A DNA stretch of 64,000 nucleotides from Nocardioides mesophilus (GTDB lineage: Bacteria > Actinomycetota > Actinomycetes > Propionibacteriales > Nocardioidaceae). The stretch is from contig NZ_CP060713.1 in the NCBI RefSeq assembly GCF_014395785.1, forward strand, positions 2,074,501 to 2,138,500, read 5' to 3'. The notes beneath the pieces were generated by a model. It was not told the DNA's origin, made no database searches, and was given only the letters and a program-made list of their open reading frames with translations. Below are positions 34,752-43,009 of the stretch, in pieces. A program made the translations under genes and the position numbers. Numbering within the stretch: position 1 is the stretch's first letter; every line of letters starts with the position of its first letter.

Positions 34752-35381
34752 ATGACCGACGAGCCGCTCACCCGCTGGCAGCAGCTCTCCCAGGGCCTCA
34801 CCGGCGACGACTACCAGGCCCGCTTCGCCGAGCTCGCGGCCCGCGGCGAGGACGTGCACGGCGAGGCGTCCTTCGTGTCCACCCTGGTCGGGCCGGGCGC
34901 CCGGCTGCTGGACGCCGGCTGCGGCACCGGCCGGGTCGCCATCCGGCTGGCCGAGCTCGGCTACGACGTGGTCGGCGTCGACGTGGAGGAGTCGATGCTC
35001 GCGGTGGCCCGCCGTGAGCGGCCGGCCACCACCTGGCTGCGCGGTGATCTCGCCGACCTGCCCGCCGGGGTGGTCGAGCGGGCGCCGTACGACCTGGTGC
35101 TGATGGCCGGCAACGTCGTCCCGCTGCTCGCGCCCGGCACCCTGCCGGCGGCGGTCGCCGGCCTGGTCGCCACGCTGCGCCCCGACGGCCTGCTGGTGGC
35201 GGGCTTCGGTCTGGACCGCCTGCACCTGCCCCAGGGCTGCCCGGTGACCCCTCTGGAGGAGTACGACGAGGCCGCGGAGGCCTCCGGCCTGCGCCCGGTG
35301 GACCGGTTCTCGACGTGGCAGGCGGCGCCGTACGCCGAGCGTGGCGGCTATGTCGTCCGGGTGCACCGGCGCGACCGCTGA
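34752..35381 (+). CDS. Class I SAM-dependent methyltransferase
   Basis: This 209-residue protein has the SAM-binding motif I LLDAGCGTGRVAIRLAELGYDVVGVD (Rossmann glycine loop at about 53-64 and acidic residue at 75) and the motif DLVLMAGNVVPLL. The N-terminal EPLTRWQQLSQG is found in small actinobacterial methyltransferases. The substrate is unknown. It lies 66 bases before pntAA and might share its transcript only weakly. Confidence 0.85.
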   Translation: MTDEPLTRWQQLSQGLTGDDYQARFAELAARGEDVHGEASFVSTLVGPGARLLDAGCGTGRVAIRLAELGYDVVGVDVEESMLAVARRERPATTWLRGDLADLPAGVVERAPYDLVLMAGNVVPLLAPGTLPAAVAGLVATLRPDGLLVAGFGLDRLHLPQGCPVTPLEEYDEAAEASGLRPVDRFSTWQAAPYAERGGYVVRVHRRDR

Positions 35382-35447
35382 CCTTCGGCCTGTGACGCGC
35401 GTCGCAAATGACGCGCGTCCCCGGCCCGGTGCCCTACGTTGCCAAGC

Positions 35448-36575
35448 GTGAGGATCGCAGTCGCCAAGGAGACCCGCGCGGGGGAGACCCGCGTCGCGCT
35501 CGTGCCCGAGCTGGTCGGCAAGCTGACCGCCCTGGGCTACAGCGTCGTCGTCGAGCCGGGTGCCGGGGCGGGTGCGCTGCACGCCGACGAGCAGTACGTC
35601 GCGGCCGGGGCGGAGGTCTCCGAGCAGGCGCTCGAGGGCGCCGCGCTCGTCGTCTCGGTGAACCCGCTCGACCCGGGCCGCGTGCGGATGCTCCCACCGG
35701 GCACCGCCACGGTCTCCTTCCTGCCGGTCAACCAGAGCCTGGACCTGGTGGCCGACCTGCGCGACTGCGGCGTCACCGCCTTCGCGATGGAGCTGGTGCC
35801 GCGGATCTCCCGCGCCCAGTCGATGGACGCGCTCTCCTCGCAGTCGCTGGTCTCCGGCTACCGCTGCGCGATCGTCGCCGCCGGGCTGCTGCACCGGTTC
35901 TTCCCGCTCAACATGACCGCCGCCGGCACCATCCCGCCCGCGCAGGTCGTCGTGCTCGGCGCCGGCGTCGCCGGGCTGCAGGCGATCGCGACCGCGAAGC
36001 GACTGGGCGCGGTGGTGAAGGCCTACGACGTCCGCGCCGCCGCCGCCGAGGAGATCCGGTCGATGGGCGCCCAGTCCATCGACCTGGAGCTGGAGACCCT
36101 CGAGGGGACGGGCGGCTACGCCCGCGAGATGACCGAGGACCGCGCGGCACGCCAGCGCGACCTGCTGACGCCGTACATCGCGGCCGCCGACGCGCTGATC
36201 ACCACCGCCGCCGTCCCCGGCCGGCAGGCCCCGATGCTGGTCACCGCCGAGATGGTCGAGCAGATGTCCCCCGGCTCGGTGGTCGTCGACCTCGCCGCCG
36301 AGAGCGGCGGGAACGTCGAGGGGTCGCTGCCCGGCCAGGTGGTCCGGATCGGTCACGCGCAGGTGTGGGGCGGCGCCAACGTCCCGGCCCAGATGCCCGG
36401 CCCCGCCTCGCGGCTCTACGCCCAGAACGTCGTGAACCTGGTGACCCTGATGACCCGCGACGGCGGGTTCGCCCCCGACTTCGAGGACGAGATCGTCCTC
36501 GGCTCGTGCGTCACGCACGGCGGCGTGGTGCGACACGAACCCACCCGGCTCGCCCTGGAAGGAGGACCGGCATGA
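35448..36575 (+). CDS. pntA: Proton-translocating NAD(P) transhydrogenase, alpha subunit (domain I)
   Basis: This 375-residue protein is the soluble NAD(H)-binding subunit alpha-1 (PntAA). Its alanine-dehydrogenase-like N-terminus starts RIAVAKETRAGETRVALVPE; the nucleotide motif VLGAGVAGLQAIATAKRLGA and the mobile-loop region RAAAAEEIRSMGA follow. Transhydrogenase uses the proton gradient to make NADPH from NADH. The start is GTG at 35448. It overlaps the small membrane subunit gene by four bases (ATGA), and that gene overlaps pntB in the same way, so all three are translationally coupled. Confidence 0.92.
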   Translation: MRIAVAKETRAGETRVALVPELVGKLTALGYSVVVEPGAGAGALHADEQYVAAGAEVSEQALEGAALVVSVNPLDPGRVRMLPPGTATVSFLPVNQSLDLVADLRDCGVTAFAMELVPRISRAQSMDALSSQSLVSGYRCAIVAAGLLHRFFPLNMTAAGTIPPAQVVVLGAGVAGLQAIATAKRLGAVVKAYDVRAAAAEEIRSMGAQSIDLELETLEGTGGYAREMTEDRAARQRDLLTPYIAAADALITTAAVPGRQAPMLVTAEMVEQMSPGSVVVDLAAESGGNVEGSLPGQVVRIGHAQVWGGANVPAQMPGPASRLYAQNVVNLVTLMTRDGGFAPDFEDEIVLGSCVTHGGVVRHEPTRLALEGGPA

Positions 36576-36880
36576 GCGAGGAAGTCGTCTGGCTCACCAT
36601 CTTCGTGCTCAGCGTCTTCGTCGGCATCGAGGTCATCTCCAAGGTCTCCTCGACGCTGCACACCCCGCTGATGTCCGGGGCGAACGCGATCCACGGGATC
36701 ATCCTGCTCGGCGCGATCATCGTCGCCGGCACCGCCGACTCGACGCTCGCGCTCGTGGTCGGCCTGGTCGCGGTGGTGCTCGCCGCGGTCAACATGGTCG
36801 GCGGCTTCGTGGTCACCGACCGGATGCTGCAGATGTTCACCCGCAAGAAGCCGGCGCAGCCGCGGGGGGAGGGCCGATGA
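36572..36880 (+). CDS. pntAB: NAD(P) transhydrogenase, alpha-2 membrane subunit
   Basis: This 102-residue protein has three membrane helices (LTIFVLSVFVGIEVI, IHGIILLGAIIVAGT, TLALVVGLVAVVLAAVNMVGGFVV). It contains the conserved TPLMSGANAIHGI segment of the proton-channel domain II. Splitting the alpha subunit into two polypeptides is usual in actinobacteria. It overlaps both neighbours by ATGA. Confidence 0.92.
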   Translation: MSEEVVWLTIFVLSVFVGIEVISKVSSTLHTPLMSGANAIHGIILLGAIIVAGTADSTLALVVGLVAVVLAAVNMVGGFVVTDRMLQMFTRKKPAQPRGEGR

Positions 36881-38256
36881 CGACGCCGACCTGGGTCCAG
36901 CTGGTCTACCTGGCCTGCGCGGTCTGCTTCATCCTGGCGCTCAAGGGCCTCTCCGGCCCGCGCACCGCCCGCGGCGGCAACCTGATCGGCGCCGCGGCCG
37001 CGGTCGTCGGCTGCGCGGTGGTCTTCTTCTACCTCGACCTGGACCACGTCGGCTGGATCCTCGGCGCGATCGCGGTCGGCACGGCGATCGGCTTCGTCGG
37101 CGCGCAACGGGTGCAGATGACGCAGATGCCGCAGATGGTGGCGCTGTTCAACGGCGTCGGTGGCGGGGCCGCCTCGCTGGTGGCGCTGCTCGAGCTCGAG
37201 CACATGACCGGCCGCGAGGCAGGCTGGTTCGAGCTCGCCGCGACTGCGTTCACCATCGTGGTCGGCGCCATCTCGTTCTCCGGCTCGGTGATCACCTTCC
37301 TCAAGCTGCAGGAGCTGATGACCTCCCGGCCGGTGGTCTTCCCCGGGCTGCCGGTGCTCTTCGCCGCCGGCCTGCTCGGCGCGGTCGTGCTCGCGGTGCT
37401 CACCGTCGCCGACCCGTCCACGGCCACCGGTGTGGTGCTCGGCCTGCTCGGCCTGCTGGTCGGGGTGCTGCTCGTGCTGCCGGTCGGCGGCGCCGACGTA
37501 CCCATCGTGATCTCGCTGCTCAACGCGTTCACCGGCCTGACCGTCGCGGCCGGCGGCTACGTGCTGGGCAACACCCTGCTGCTCGTGGCCGGCACCCTGG
37601 TCGGGGCGTCGGGTTCCTTCCTCACCAAGCTGATGGCCGCGGCGATGGGCCGCTCGGTCGTCAACATCCTGTTCGGGGCGCTCAAGGGCGGCTCGACGCT
37701 CGGCGCCGGCGAGGCCTCGGACCGGCCGGTGCGCTCGGCCAGCGCCGAGGACGTCGCGATCCTGCTCGGCTACGCCTCCAAGGTGATCGTCGTGCCGGGC
37801 TACGGCCTCGCGGTGGCCCAGGCGCAGCACACCCTGCGCGAGCTCGTCGACGTGCTCGGTGAGCGCGGCACCACCGTCGACTACGCCATCCACCCGGTCG
37901 CCGGCCGGATGCCCGGCCACATGAACGTGCTGCTCGCCGAGGCCCAGGTGCCCTACGAGCAGCTCAAGGAGATGGACGACATCAACGGGGAGTTCCGGCA
38001 GACCGACGTCGTCCTCGTCGTCGGCGCCAACGACGTGGTCAACCCGGCCGCGAAGACCTCCCCCGGGGCGCCGATCTACGGCATGCCGATCCTGAACGCC
38101 GACGAGGCCAAGCAGATCGTCTTCCTCAAGCGCTCCATGCGACCGGGCTTCGCCGGCATCGAGAACGAGCTGCTCTTCGACCCCAAGACCACGCTGCTGT
38201 TCGGCGACGCCAAGGACACCCTGGGCAAGCTGCTGTCCGCGGTGAAGTCGCTCTGA
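36877..38256 (+). CDS. pntB: NAD(P) transhydrogenase, beta subunit
   Basis: This 459-residue subunit has about 270 residues of membrane helices (LIGAAAAVVGCAVVFF onward) with the channel residues in PQMVALFNGVGGGA, followed by the NADP(H)-binding domain III (GYGLAVAQAQHTLRELVDVL, VHPVAGRMPGHMNVLLAEAQVPYEQL, GANDVVNPAA). It completes the pntAA-pntAB-pntB complex that supplies NADPH. Confidence 0.93.
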   Translation: MTTPTWVQLVYLACAVCFILALKGLSGPRTARGGNLIGAAAAVVGCAVVFFYLDLDHVGWILGAIAVGTAIGFVGAQRVQMTQMPQMVALFNGVGGGAASLVALLELEHMTGREAGWFELAATAFTIVVGAISFSGSVITFLKLQELMTSRPVVFPGLPVLFAAGLLGAVVLAVLTVADPSTATGVVLGLLGLLVGVLLVLPVGGADVPIVISLLNAFTGLTVAAGGYVLGNTLLLVAGTLVGASGSFLTKLMAAAMGRSVVNILFGALKGGSTLGAGEASDRPVRSASAEDVAILLGYASKVIVVPGYGLAVAQAQHTLRELVDVLGERGTTVDYAIHPVAGRMPGHMNVLLAEAQVPYEQLKEMDDINGEFRQTDVVLVVGANDVVNPAAKTSPGAPIYGMPILNADEAKQIVFLKRSMRPGFAGIENELLFDPKTTLLFGDAKDTLGKLLSAVKSL

Positions 38257-38330
38257 GCGCTCGCGCCTGGCTAGACTCCCGGCCGGGAGGGACCCCGATC
38301 CGCGACTGATGTTTGCTGGAGGTCCTGCAG

Positions 38331-38501
38331 ATGGCTGACGACGACGACCGGCTGGCGCGCCCCGACGGCCACCGCTACGACGCACCCGAGTCGCAGGACG
38401 AGACCCGCTCCAAGAGCTGGGACTACCTCGTCCTGGGCCTCCTGGTGGTGGTGATCATGCTGCTGGTCGCCACCGGCAAGGTGCCGGTCTTCAACTTCTG
38501 A
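38331..38501 (+). CDS. Small single-helix membrane protein of unknown function
   Basis: This 56-residue protein has an acidic, Arg-rich N-terminal half (MADDDDRLARPDGHRYD) and one C-terminal membrane helix (SWDYLVLGLLVVVIMLLVATGKVP), so it is probably a tail-anchored inner-membrane protein. GGAGG lies well placed before the ATG at 38331. It lies between pntB and the minus-strand upp gene and is not recognisable by family. Confidence 0.6.
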   Translation: MADDDDRLARPDGHRYDAPESQDETRSKSWDYLVLGLLVVVIMLLVATGKVPVFNF

Positions 38502-38564
38502 GCGGCCGGCGCGGGTTGCGGCTCGCCGGCTCCCGGGTCGGCTGCTGGGTTGGTTCTTGGGCGG

Positions 38565-39206
38565 CTACTGGGCGACGCCGTACAACCGGTCGCCGGCGTC
38601 GCCGAGCCCGGGAACGATGTAGCCCTTCTCGTTCAGCCGCTCGTCCATGCCCGCGGTCACCACGCTGACCGGTACGCCGATCCCGTCGAGATCGCGCTCC
38701 AGGCGCTCGCAACCCTCGGGGGCGGACAACAGGCAGATCGCGGTGATGTGGTCGGCGCCGCGGTCGGTGAGGAACCTGATCGCGGCGGCGAGCGTGCCGC
38801 CGGTGGCCAGCATCGGGTCGAGCACGTAGCACTGGCGCCCGGACAGGTCCTCGGGCAGCCGCTCGGCGTACGTCGCCGCCTCGAGCGTCTCCTCGTTGCG
38901 CACCATGCCGAGGAAGCCGACCTCGGCCGTGGGCATGAGGCGCATGAAGCCCTCCAGCATGCCGAGCCCGGCCCGCAGGATCGGCACCACCAGCGGCTTC
39001 GGCGAGGCCAGCCGGACCCCCTCGGCCTCGGCCACGGGGGTGCGCACGGTGACCGGCTCGACCCGCACGTCACGCGTCGCCTCGTAGGCCAGCAGCGCCA
39101 CCAGCTCGTCGGCGAGCCTGCGGAAGGTCGGCGAATCCGTGCGCTCGTCGCGCAGCGTGGTGAGCTTGTGGGCGATCAGGGGGTGGTCAGCCACGTGGAT
39201 GCGCAT
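38565..39206 (-). CDS. upp: Uracil phosphoribosyltransferase
   Basis: This 213-residue enzyme salvages uracil with PRPP to give UMP. The conserved Upp segments are present: [12 protein letters not shown]-type N-terminus (here [19 protein letters not shown]), [13 protein letters not shown], the PRPP motif [13 protein letters not shown] and the C-terminal [23 protein letters not shown] uracil-binding region. The ATG at 39206 gives the normal length. Divergent from the tadA-partner gene. Confidence 0.93.
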   Translation of the reverse strand: MRIHVADHPLIAHKLTTLRDERTDSPTFRRLADELVALLAYEATRDVRVEPVTVRTPVAEAEGVRLASPKPLVVPILRAGLGMLEGFMRLMPTAEVGFLGMVRNEETLEAATYAERLPEDLSGRQCYVLDPMLATGGTLAAAIRFLTDRGADHITAICLLSAPEGCERLERDLDGIGVPVSVVTAGMDERLNEKGYIVPGLGDAGDRLYGVAQ

Positions 39207-39305
39207 GGGGCTCAACCTACTGCCCGGACTCTCCCTGGTGCGACGACGGGCAGCGTGCCACCATCAGGGTTGGTAGGCAGCGTGTCCACCAGCCGAGGAG
39301 GCCGC

Positions 39306-39803
39306 ATGAGCGCCGAGTTCGACGCCAACGCAGAGGGTGTCGACTTCGCCCTGGTCGCCTATCGCGAGGAGGGTGTCTGGCAGGTCCAGGAGCTCGCCGC
39401 GGAGGACGCCGCCGACCTGGACCGCTTCGCCCAGGAGCTGCGTCGGTTCCCGGGGGACGGCGGTGCGCTCGGGCTGGTCTCGATCGACGAGGACTTCTTC
39501 CTCCTGGTGCGCGTGCTCGGCCCGCAGGTCAAGATCCTGCTCAGCGACGTCACCGCCGCCACCGACTGGCCGATCGCCCGCGCCGCCGTGGACGCGCTCG
39601 AGCTGCCGGTGCCCGACGACGACGACGAGCAGCTGCCGGGTGGTGACGTCTCGATCGTCGCCGACCTCGGCATGGGGCCCATGGACATGGGCGCGCTGCT
39701 CGACGACGTGGGCCTCTACCCCGACGAGATGCTCGGCGACATCGCCGCCCGGCTCGGCTTCGGGTCGCTCTTCGACGAGACCATCGGGGTCAGCGCCGGC
39801 TGA
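39306..39803 (+). CDS. tRNA adenosine deaminase-associated protein
   Basis: This 165-residue acidic protein is the conserved actinobacterial gene found directly before tadA (its start is VDFALVAYREEGVWQVQEL, with a very acidic stretch ELPVPDDDDEQ and a C-terminal DDVGLYPDEMLGDIAARLGFGSLFDE). Its biochemical role is unknown; the name comes from its fixed position. tadA begins two bases after its stop. Confidence 0.82.
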   Translation: MSAEFDANAEGVDFALVAYREEGVWQVQELAAEDAADLDRFAQELRRFPGDGGALGLVSIDEDFFLLVRVLGPQVKILLSDVTAATDWPIARAAVDALELPVPDDDDEQLPGGDVSIVADLGMGPMDMGALLDDVGLYPDEMLGDIAARLGFGSLFDETIGVSAG

Positions 39804-39805
39804 CG

Positions 39806-40279
39806 ATGGGAACCTCCGACCTCTGGGCCGCCCCGATGCAGGAGGCCCTCGCCGAGGCGCGTGCGGCGCTGGCCACCTCCGACGTACCCATCGGCGCCGT
39901 CGTGCTCGACCCCGTCGGCGCGGTGATCGGGCGCGGCCGCAACGAGCGCGAGGCGTACGCCGACCCGACCGCGCACGCGGAGGTCGTGGCGCTGCGCGAG
40001 GCCGCGCGGTCGCGGGGCGAGTGGCGGCTCGACGGTTGCACGCTGGTGGTCACGCTCGAGCCGTGCACGATGTGCGCCGGTGCGCTGGTGCTCGCCCGGG
40101 TGCAGCGGCTCGTGTTCGGCGCGTTCGACGACAAGGCCGGCGCGGTTGGGTCGCTCTGGGACGTGGTCCGCGACCGGCGGCTCAACCACCGGCCCGAGGT
40201 GATCAGCGGCGTGCTGGCCCACGAGTCGACCGACCTGCTGCTGGACTTCTTCGCCGGTCACCGTGGTGACCGGGCCTGA
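39806..40279 (+). CDS. tadA: tRNA-specific adenosine deaminase
   Basis: This 157-residue zinc enzyme has the deaminase motifs HAEV (His57, catalytic Glu59) and PCTMC (Cys87, Cys90). It makes inosine at position 34 of tRNA-Arg(ACG), allowing wobble decoding. The N-terminal MQEALAEARAALATSDVPIGAVV is standard. It ends 37 bases before a tRNA-Ser gene. Confidence 0.9.
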   Translation: MGTSDLWAAPMQEALAEARAALATSDVPIGAVVLDPVGAVIGRGRNEREAYADPTAHAEVVALREAARSRGEWRLDGCTLVVTLEPCTMCAGALVLARVQRLVFGAFDDKAGAVGSLWDVVRDRRLNHRPEVISGVLAHESTDLLLDFFAGHRGDRA

Positions 40280-40316
40280 TTTCGACCGAACGCCCGGTTC
40301 CGGTACCCTCGTCGGC

Positions 40317-40406
40317 GGTGGCGTGTCCGAGCGGCCTAAGGAGCACGCCTCGAAAGCGTGTGTGGGTGCAAGCCCACCGTGGGTTCAAATCCCACCGCCA
40401 CCGCCA
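40317..40406 (+). tRNA. tRNA-Ser (anticodon CGA, reads UCG)
   Basis: The cloverleaf reads clearly: acceptor GGTGGCG with CGCCACC, anticodon stem CACGC/GCGTG around loop CTCGAAA, a long serine-type variable arm, T arm GTGGG/CCCAC with TTCAAAT, discriminator G and an encoded CCA at the end. The 90-base length with its long variable arm marks a serine tRNA. Confidence 0.93.
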
Positions 40407-40552
40407 TGGGCTACAGACGAGAAATCTGTACCCGAGCAGACGAAAGTCCGAGGAGCGCCGCTCCGGAGTCCCGCACACGGGGTCGCCGGGGCGGCGTTCT
40501 CCGTTTCTGGGCGTGGTTGGGGTCCGAGCGATCGACAGAGTCGCCCTGCTTG

Positions 40553-41113
40553 TCACGAGGCGGATTCGGCAAGGTGGAGCAGGTACCGCATGCCGGGAGC
40601 GTAGGAACCGTCTCCCATTCGATACTCAGCGTGCGTCTCGGCGACGACGAACCCGGCGCGCTCGAGCACGGATCGGGAGGCCCGGTTGTCCCTGGCGACA
40701 TTCGCTCGAACGGTCGAGAGCCCAGGGCCGGAGGACGTGAAGGCCCAGGTGGTTACCGCCGTGACTGCGGTGGTCATCCAGCCCCGCCCACGACCCTCCG
40801 GGTGCAGCCAGTAGGAGAGGCTCATCGTGGCGTCTTCCCGGTCCGACAGGGCCACTTTGCCCACCAGCCGGTCCTGCGCGTCAGCCATGGCCCACGCCCA
40901 GTAGGGGTCGAGGTCTCCGACCGCGGTGTCATCCGGACCGGACAGATCCCGAAGCGCGTCAGCCTCGGTGTAAGGGTCGGGAACCCCGTGCATCCAGTAG
41001 CGGACATGGTCGTCGTTGAGCGCCTCCGCGAACCGTGCCGCATCGTCAGGGTGCAGAGGACGCAGGCTGAACCCGCAGTCCTCCGGCAACCCTGCTCCTG
41101 AGCGGAGAGTCAT
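40553..41113 (-). CDS. GNAT family N-acetyltransferase
   Basis: This 186-residue protein resembles RimJ/RimL-type GNAT enzymes: FSLRPLHPDDAARFAEALND at the start, a glycine-rich acetyl-CoA-binding loop in HPEGRGRGWMTTAVTAVTTWAF, and the C-terminal NRASRSVLERAGFVVAE. It transfers an acetyl group from acetyl-CoA to an amine, often a ribosomal-protein or antibiotic N-terminus. The ATG at 41113 is favoured over longer starts. Confidence 0.85.
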   Translation of the reverse strand: MTLRSGAGLPEDCGFSLRPLHPDDAARFAEALNDDHVRYWMHGVPDPYTEADALRDLSGPDDTAVGDLDPYWAWAMADAQDRLVGKVALSDREDATMSLSYWLHPEGRGRGWMTTAVTAVTTWAFTSSGPGLSTVRANVARDNRASRSVLERAGFVVAETHAEYRMGDGSYAPGMRYLLHLAESAS

Positions 41114-41123
41114 GACGGCCATC

Positions 41124-41930
41124 TCAGGGCCGCAGGCGGAGCGTGCCGCTGCTGAAGTCGACGACCGCCCCCTCCTGGACCAGCAGTTCGCAGCCGAGGA
41201 AGCCGTCGATCGCGCCGGACGGCCGCGGACGGTTGGCATACGCGTAGAGGTCCCAGCTGACGGCACCCGGGACGGGTCGCGGCCGGCCGTCCAGATCCAC
41301 GGTCCACGAGCCCTCGACCGGCCGGACGTCCACGACGCTGCCCGTCGGTCCGCCATCGCTGTCGACCACCGGGCCGAGCCCGAGCCCGAGGCGGTCGGCG
41401 GCGACGGTGTCGACGACGACGCCGGCGACTGTCGACACCACGAAGCGCACGGGCTGACCGGCGGCGGTGCTCACGACGACGTACGCCTGCCAGTCCTCGT
41501 CCCACACCAGGCTCGTGCCGGCTGCGGGCGGACCGTCGAAGTGCAGGCGGCCACGGCCCAGGTCGACGACGGCACCGCGCTCGCGCAGCCAGCCGACGCC
41601 GAGCATGCCGTCGACCGGCTCGTCCTGCGGTACGTCGAACACCGCGATCTCGACGCCGTCGGCAACGTCGTTGCCGACCCGGAGGCTCGCCGTCGCGGTG
41701 GTCCGGCCCCGGCTGCCGAGCTTGCCGACCTCCTCGATGCCGTAGTCCGCGCGCTCGACCGGCGCGAGCCACAGGCCGGTGCGGGCCGCGACGTCGTGGG
41801 TCACCATCGCCCGGAAACCCGCGTTGGAGTGCACCATGAGGCTGACGGCATGGCCGTCGACCTCGGCGGCCACGAACGGTCGCAGTCCCGAGACCTGCCG
41901 GAAGGTCAGCTCGACGCCGTCTCGGTGCAC
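41124..41930 (-). CDS. Retropepsin-fold tandem-domain protein with degenerate active sites
   Basis: This 268-residue protein has two aspartyl-protease-like lobes, with matching repeat segments VDGMLGVGWLRERGAVVDLGRGRLHF and IDGFLGCELLVQEGAVVDFSSGTLRL at their ends. In catalytic members each lobe starts with Asp-Thr/Ser-Gly. Here the first lobe reads MVHSNAG (34-36 HSN) and the second FVVSTVAG (166-168 STV), so both catalytic aspartates are absent. The start is GTG at 41930. No signal peptide is present. I expect a non-catalytic binding protein. It is ten bases from the GNAT gene and is probably co-transcribed upstream of it. Confidence 0.72.
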   Translation of the reverse strand: MHRDGVELTFRQVSGLRPFVAAEVDGHAVSLMVHSNAGFRAMVTHDVAARTGLWLAPVERADYGIEEVGKLGSRGRTTATASLRVGNDVADGVEIAVFDVPQDEPVDGMLGVGWLRERGAVVDLGRGRLHFDGPPAAGTSLVWDEDWQAYVVVSTAAGQPVRFVVSTVAGVVVDTVAADRLGLGLGPVVDSDGGPTGSVVDVRPVEGSWTVDLDGRPRPVPGAVSWDLYAYANRPRPSGAIDGFLGCELLVQEGAVVDFSSGTLRLRP

Positions 41931-42237
41931 GGCGCGACCCTACTGGTCCCCCACCCCGCGAAGCGGTCACCACCCGCCGGCGATGAGGGCGGGGGCGCCT
42001 GCGGGGACGCGGCGCGGAGGGCGCCGTACCGCCGGACAGGCACTTCCCATGGAGTTCTGACGCTTCCCTGGGGCCTCAACCCATGGGAAGCATCAGATCT
42101 CCTGCATACCGTGGTAATCGGGAGGCGGCAGGGGCCCGTGGGGCGGAGGGGGCGGAGGGGGCCGGGGGCAGGTTCGGGGGTCTGGACCAATACAGGCGCT
42201 TTGCTTCACGGCCCCGGGTTCGGGGTAAAACTGAGGG
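41931..42237. other. Intergenic region with a palindrome
   Basis: These 307 bases carry no convincing gene. CTTCCCATGG (42043-42052) and CCATGGGAAG (42081-42090) form a perfect 10-bp inverted repeat with a 28-base loop, and a shifted pairing GCTTCCC (42062-42068) with GGGAAGC (42085-42091) competes with it. The remainder is G-rich sequence leading to the PAQR gene start. Confidence 0.55.
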
Positions 42238-42936
42238 GTGGATTACTCAGGCAGCGCCGCGGCGCACCGCGTCACCGAGCAGGTGGCCGAGGTGGTCGCG
42301 GAGGTGCGTCCGCGGATGCGCGGCTGGCTGCACGCGGCCGCCGCCCCGCTCGCGCTGATCGGCGGGATCCTGCTGGTCGCGCTCTCCCCGCCGGGCAGCG
42401 TCCGGATCGGGTCGGCCATCTTCACCGGCTGCGCGCTGCTGCTGTTCAGCGTCTCGGCGACGATGCACCGCGGTGGCTGGTCGCCGCGCACGAACCTGGT
42501 GCTCACCCGGATCGACCACGCCAGCATCTTCCTGCTGATCGCGGGCAGCTACACACCGTTCAGCCTGATGCTGCTGGAGGGGACCGACCGCGTGGTGCTG
42601 CTCTGCATCGCCTGGGGCGGCGCCGCCATCGGGATCGCGTTCCGGCTGTTCGTCCCGGACGCGCCGCGCTGGGTCTACACCCCCGTCTACATCGCGCTCG
42701 GCTGGGCGTCGGTCTTCTTCGCCGGCGACTTCGCCCGCTACCCCGGCACGGCGGTCGTCGTGCTGCTGGCCCTGGGCGGCTTCCTCTACACCCTCGGTGC
42801 GGTGGTCTACGGGTTCCGCCGGCCCAACCCGGTGCCGCAGTGGTTCGGTTTCCACGAGGTCTTCCACTTCCTCACCGTCGTCGCGTTCGCCGCGCACTAC
42901 GCCGGTGTCTCCATCGCCGCGTACTCCCTGCGCTGA
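42238..42936 (+). CDS. PAQR/hemolysin III family membrane protein
   Basis: This 232-residue protein has seven hydrophobic helices and the family metal signature: SATMHRGGW in helix two, DHASIFLLIAGSYTPF, and the C-terminal HEVFHFLTVVAFAAHY, whose histidines would form the zinc site. Such proteins, annotated YqfA/hemolysin III, are membrane hydrolase-like proteins of uncertain function. The start is GTG at 42238. No operon partner is visible. Confidence 0.85.
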   Translation: MDYSGSAAAHRVTEQVAEVVAEVRPRMRGWLHAAAAPLALIGGILLVALSPPGSVRIGSAIFTGCALLLFSVSATMHRGGWSPRTNLVLTRIDHASIFLLIAGSYTPFSLMLLEGTDRVVLLCIAWGGAAIGIAFRLFVPDAPRWVYTPVYIALGWASVFFAGDFARYPGTAVVVLLALGGFLYTLGAVVYGFRRPNPVPQWFGFHEVFHFLTVVAFAAHYAGVSIAAYSLR

Positions 42937-43009
42937 CCGGTCCGCATGCGGATCGCGTTGACGGGTATGGCGTGAGCCTTGCCCACGACGCGACACGAGG
43001 AGACCGACG

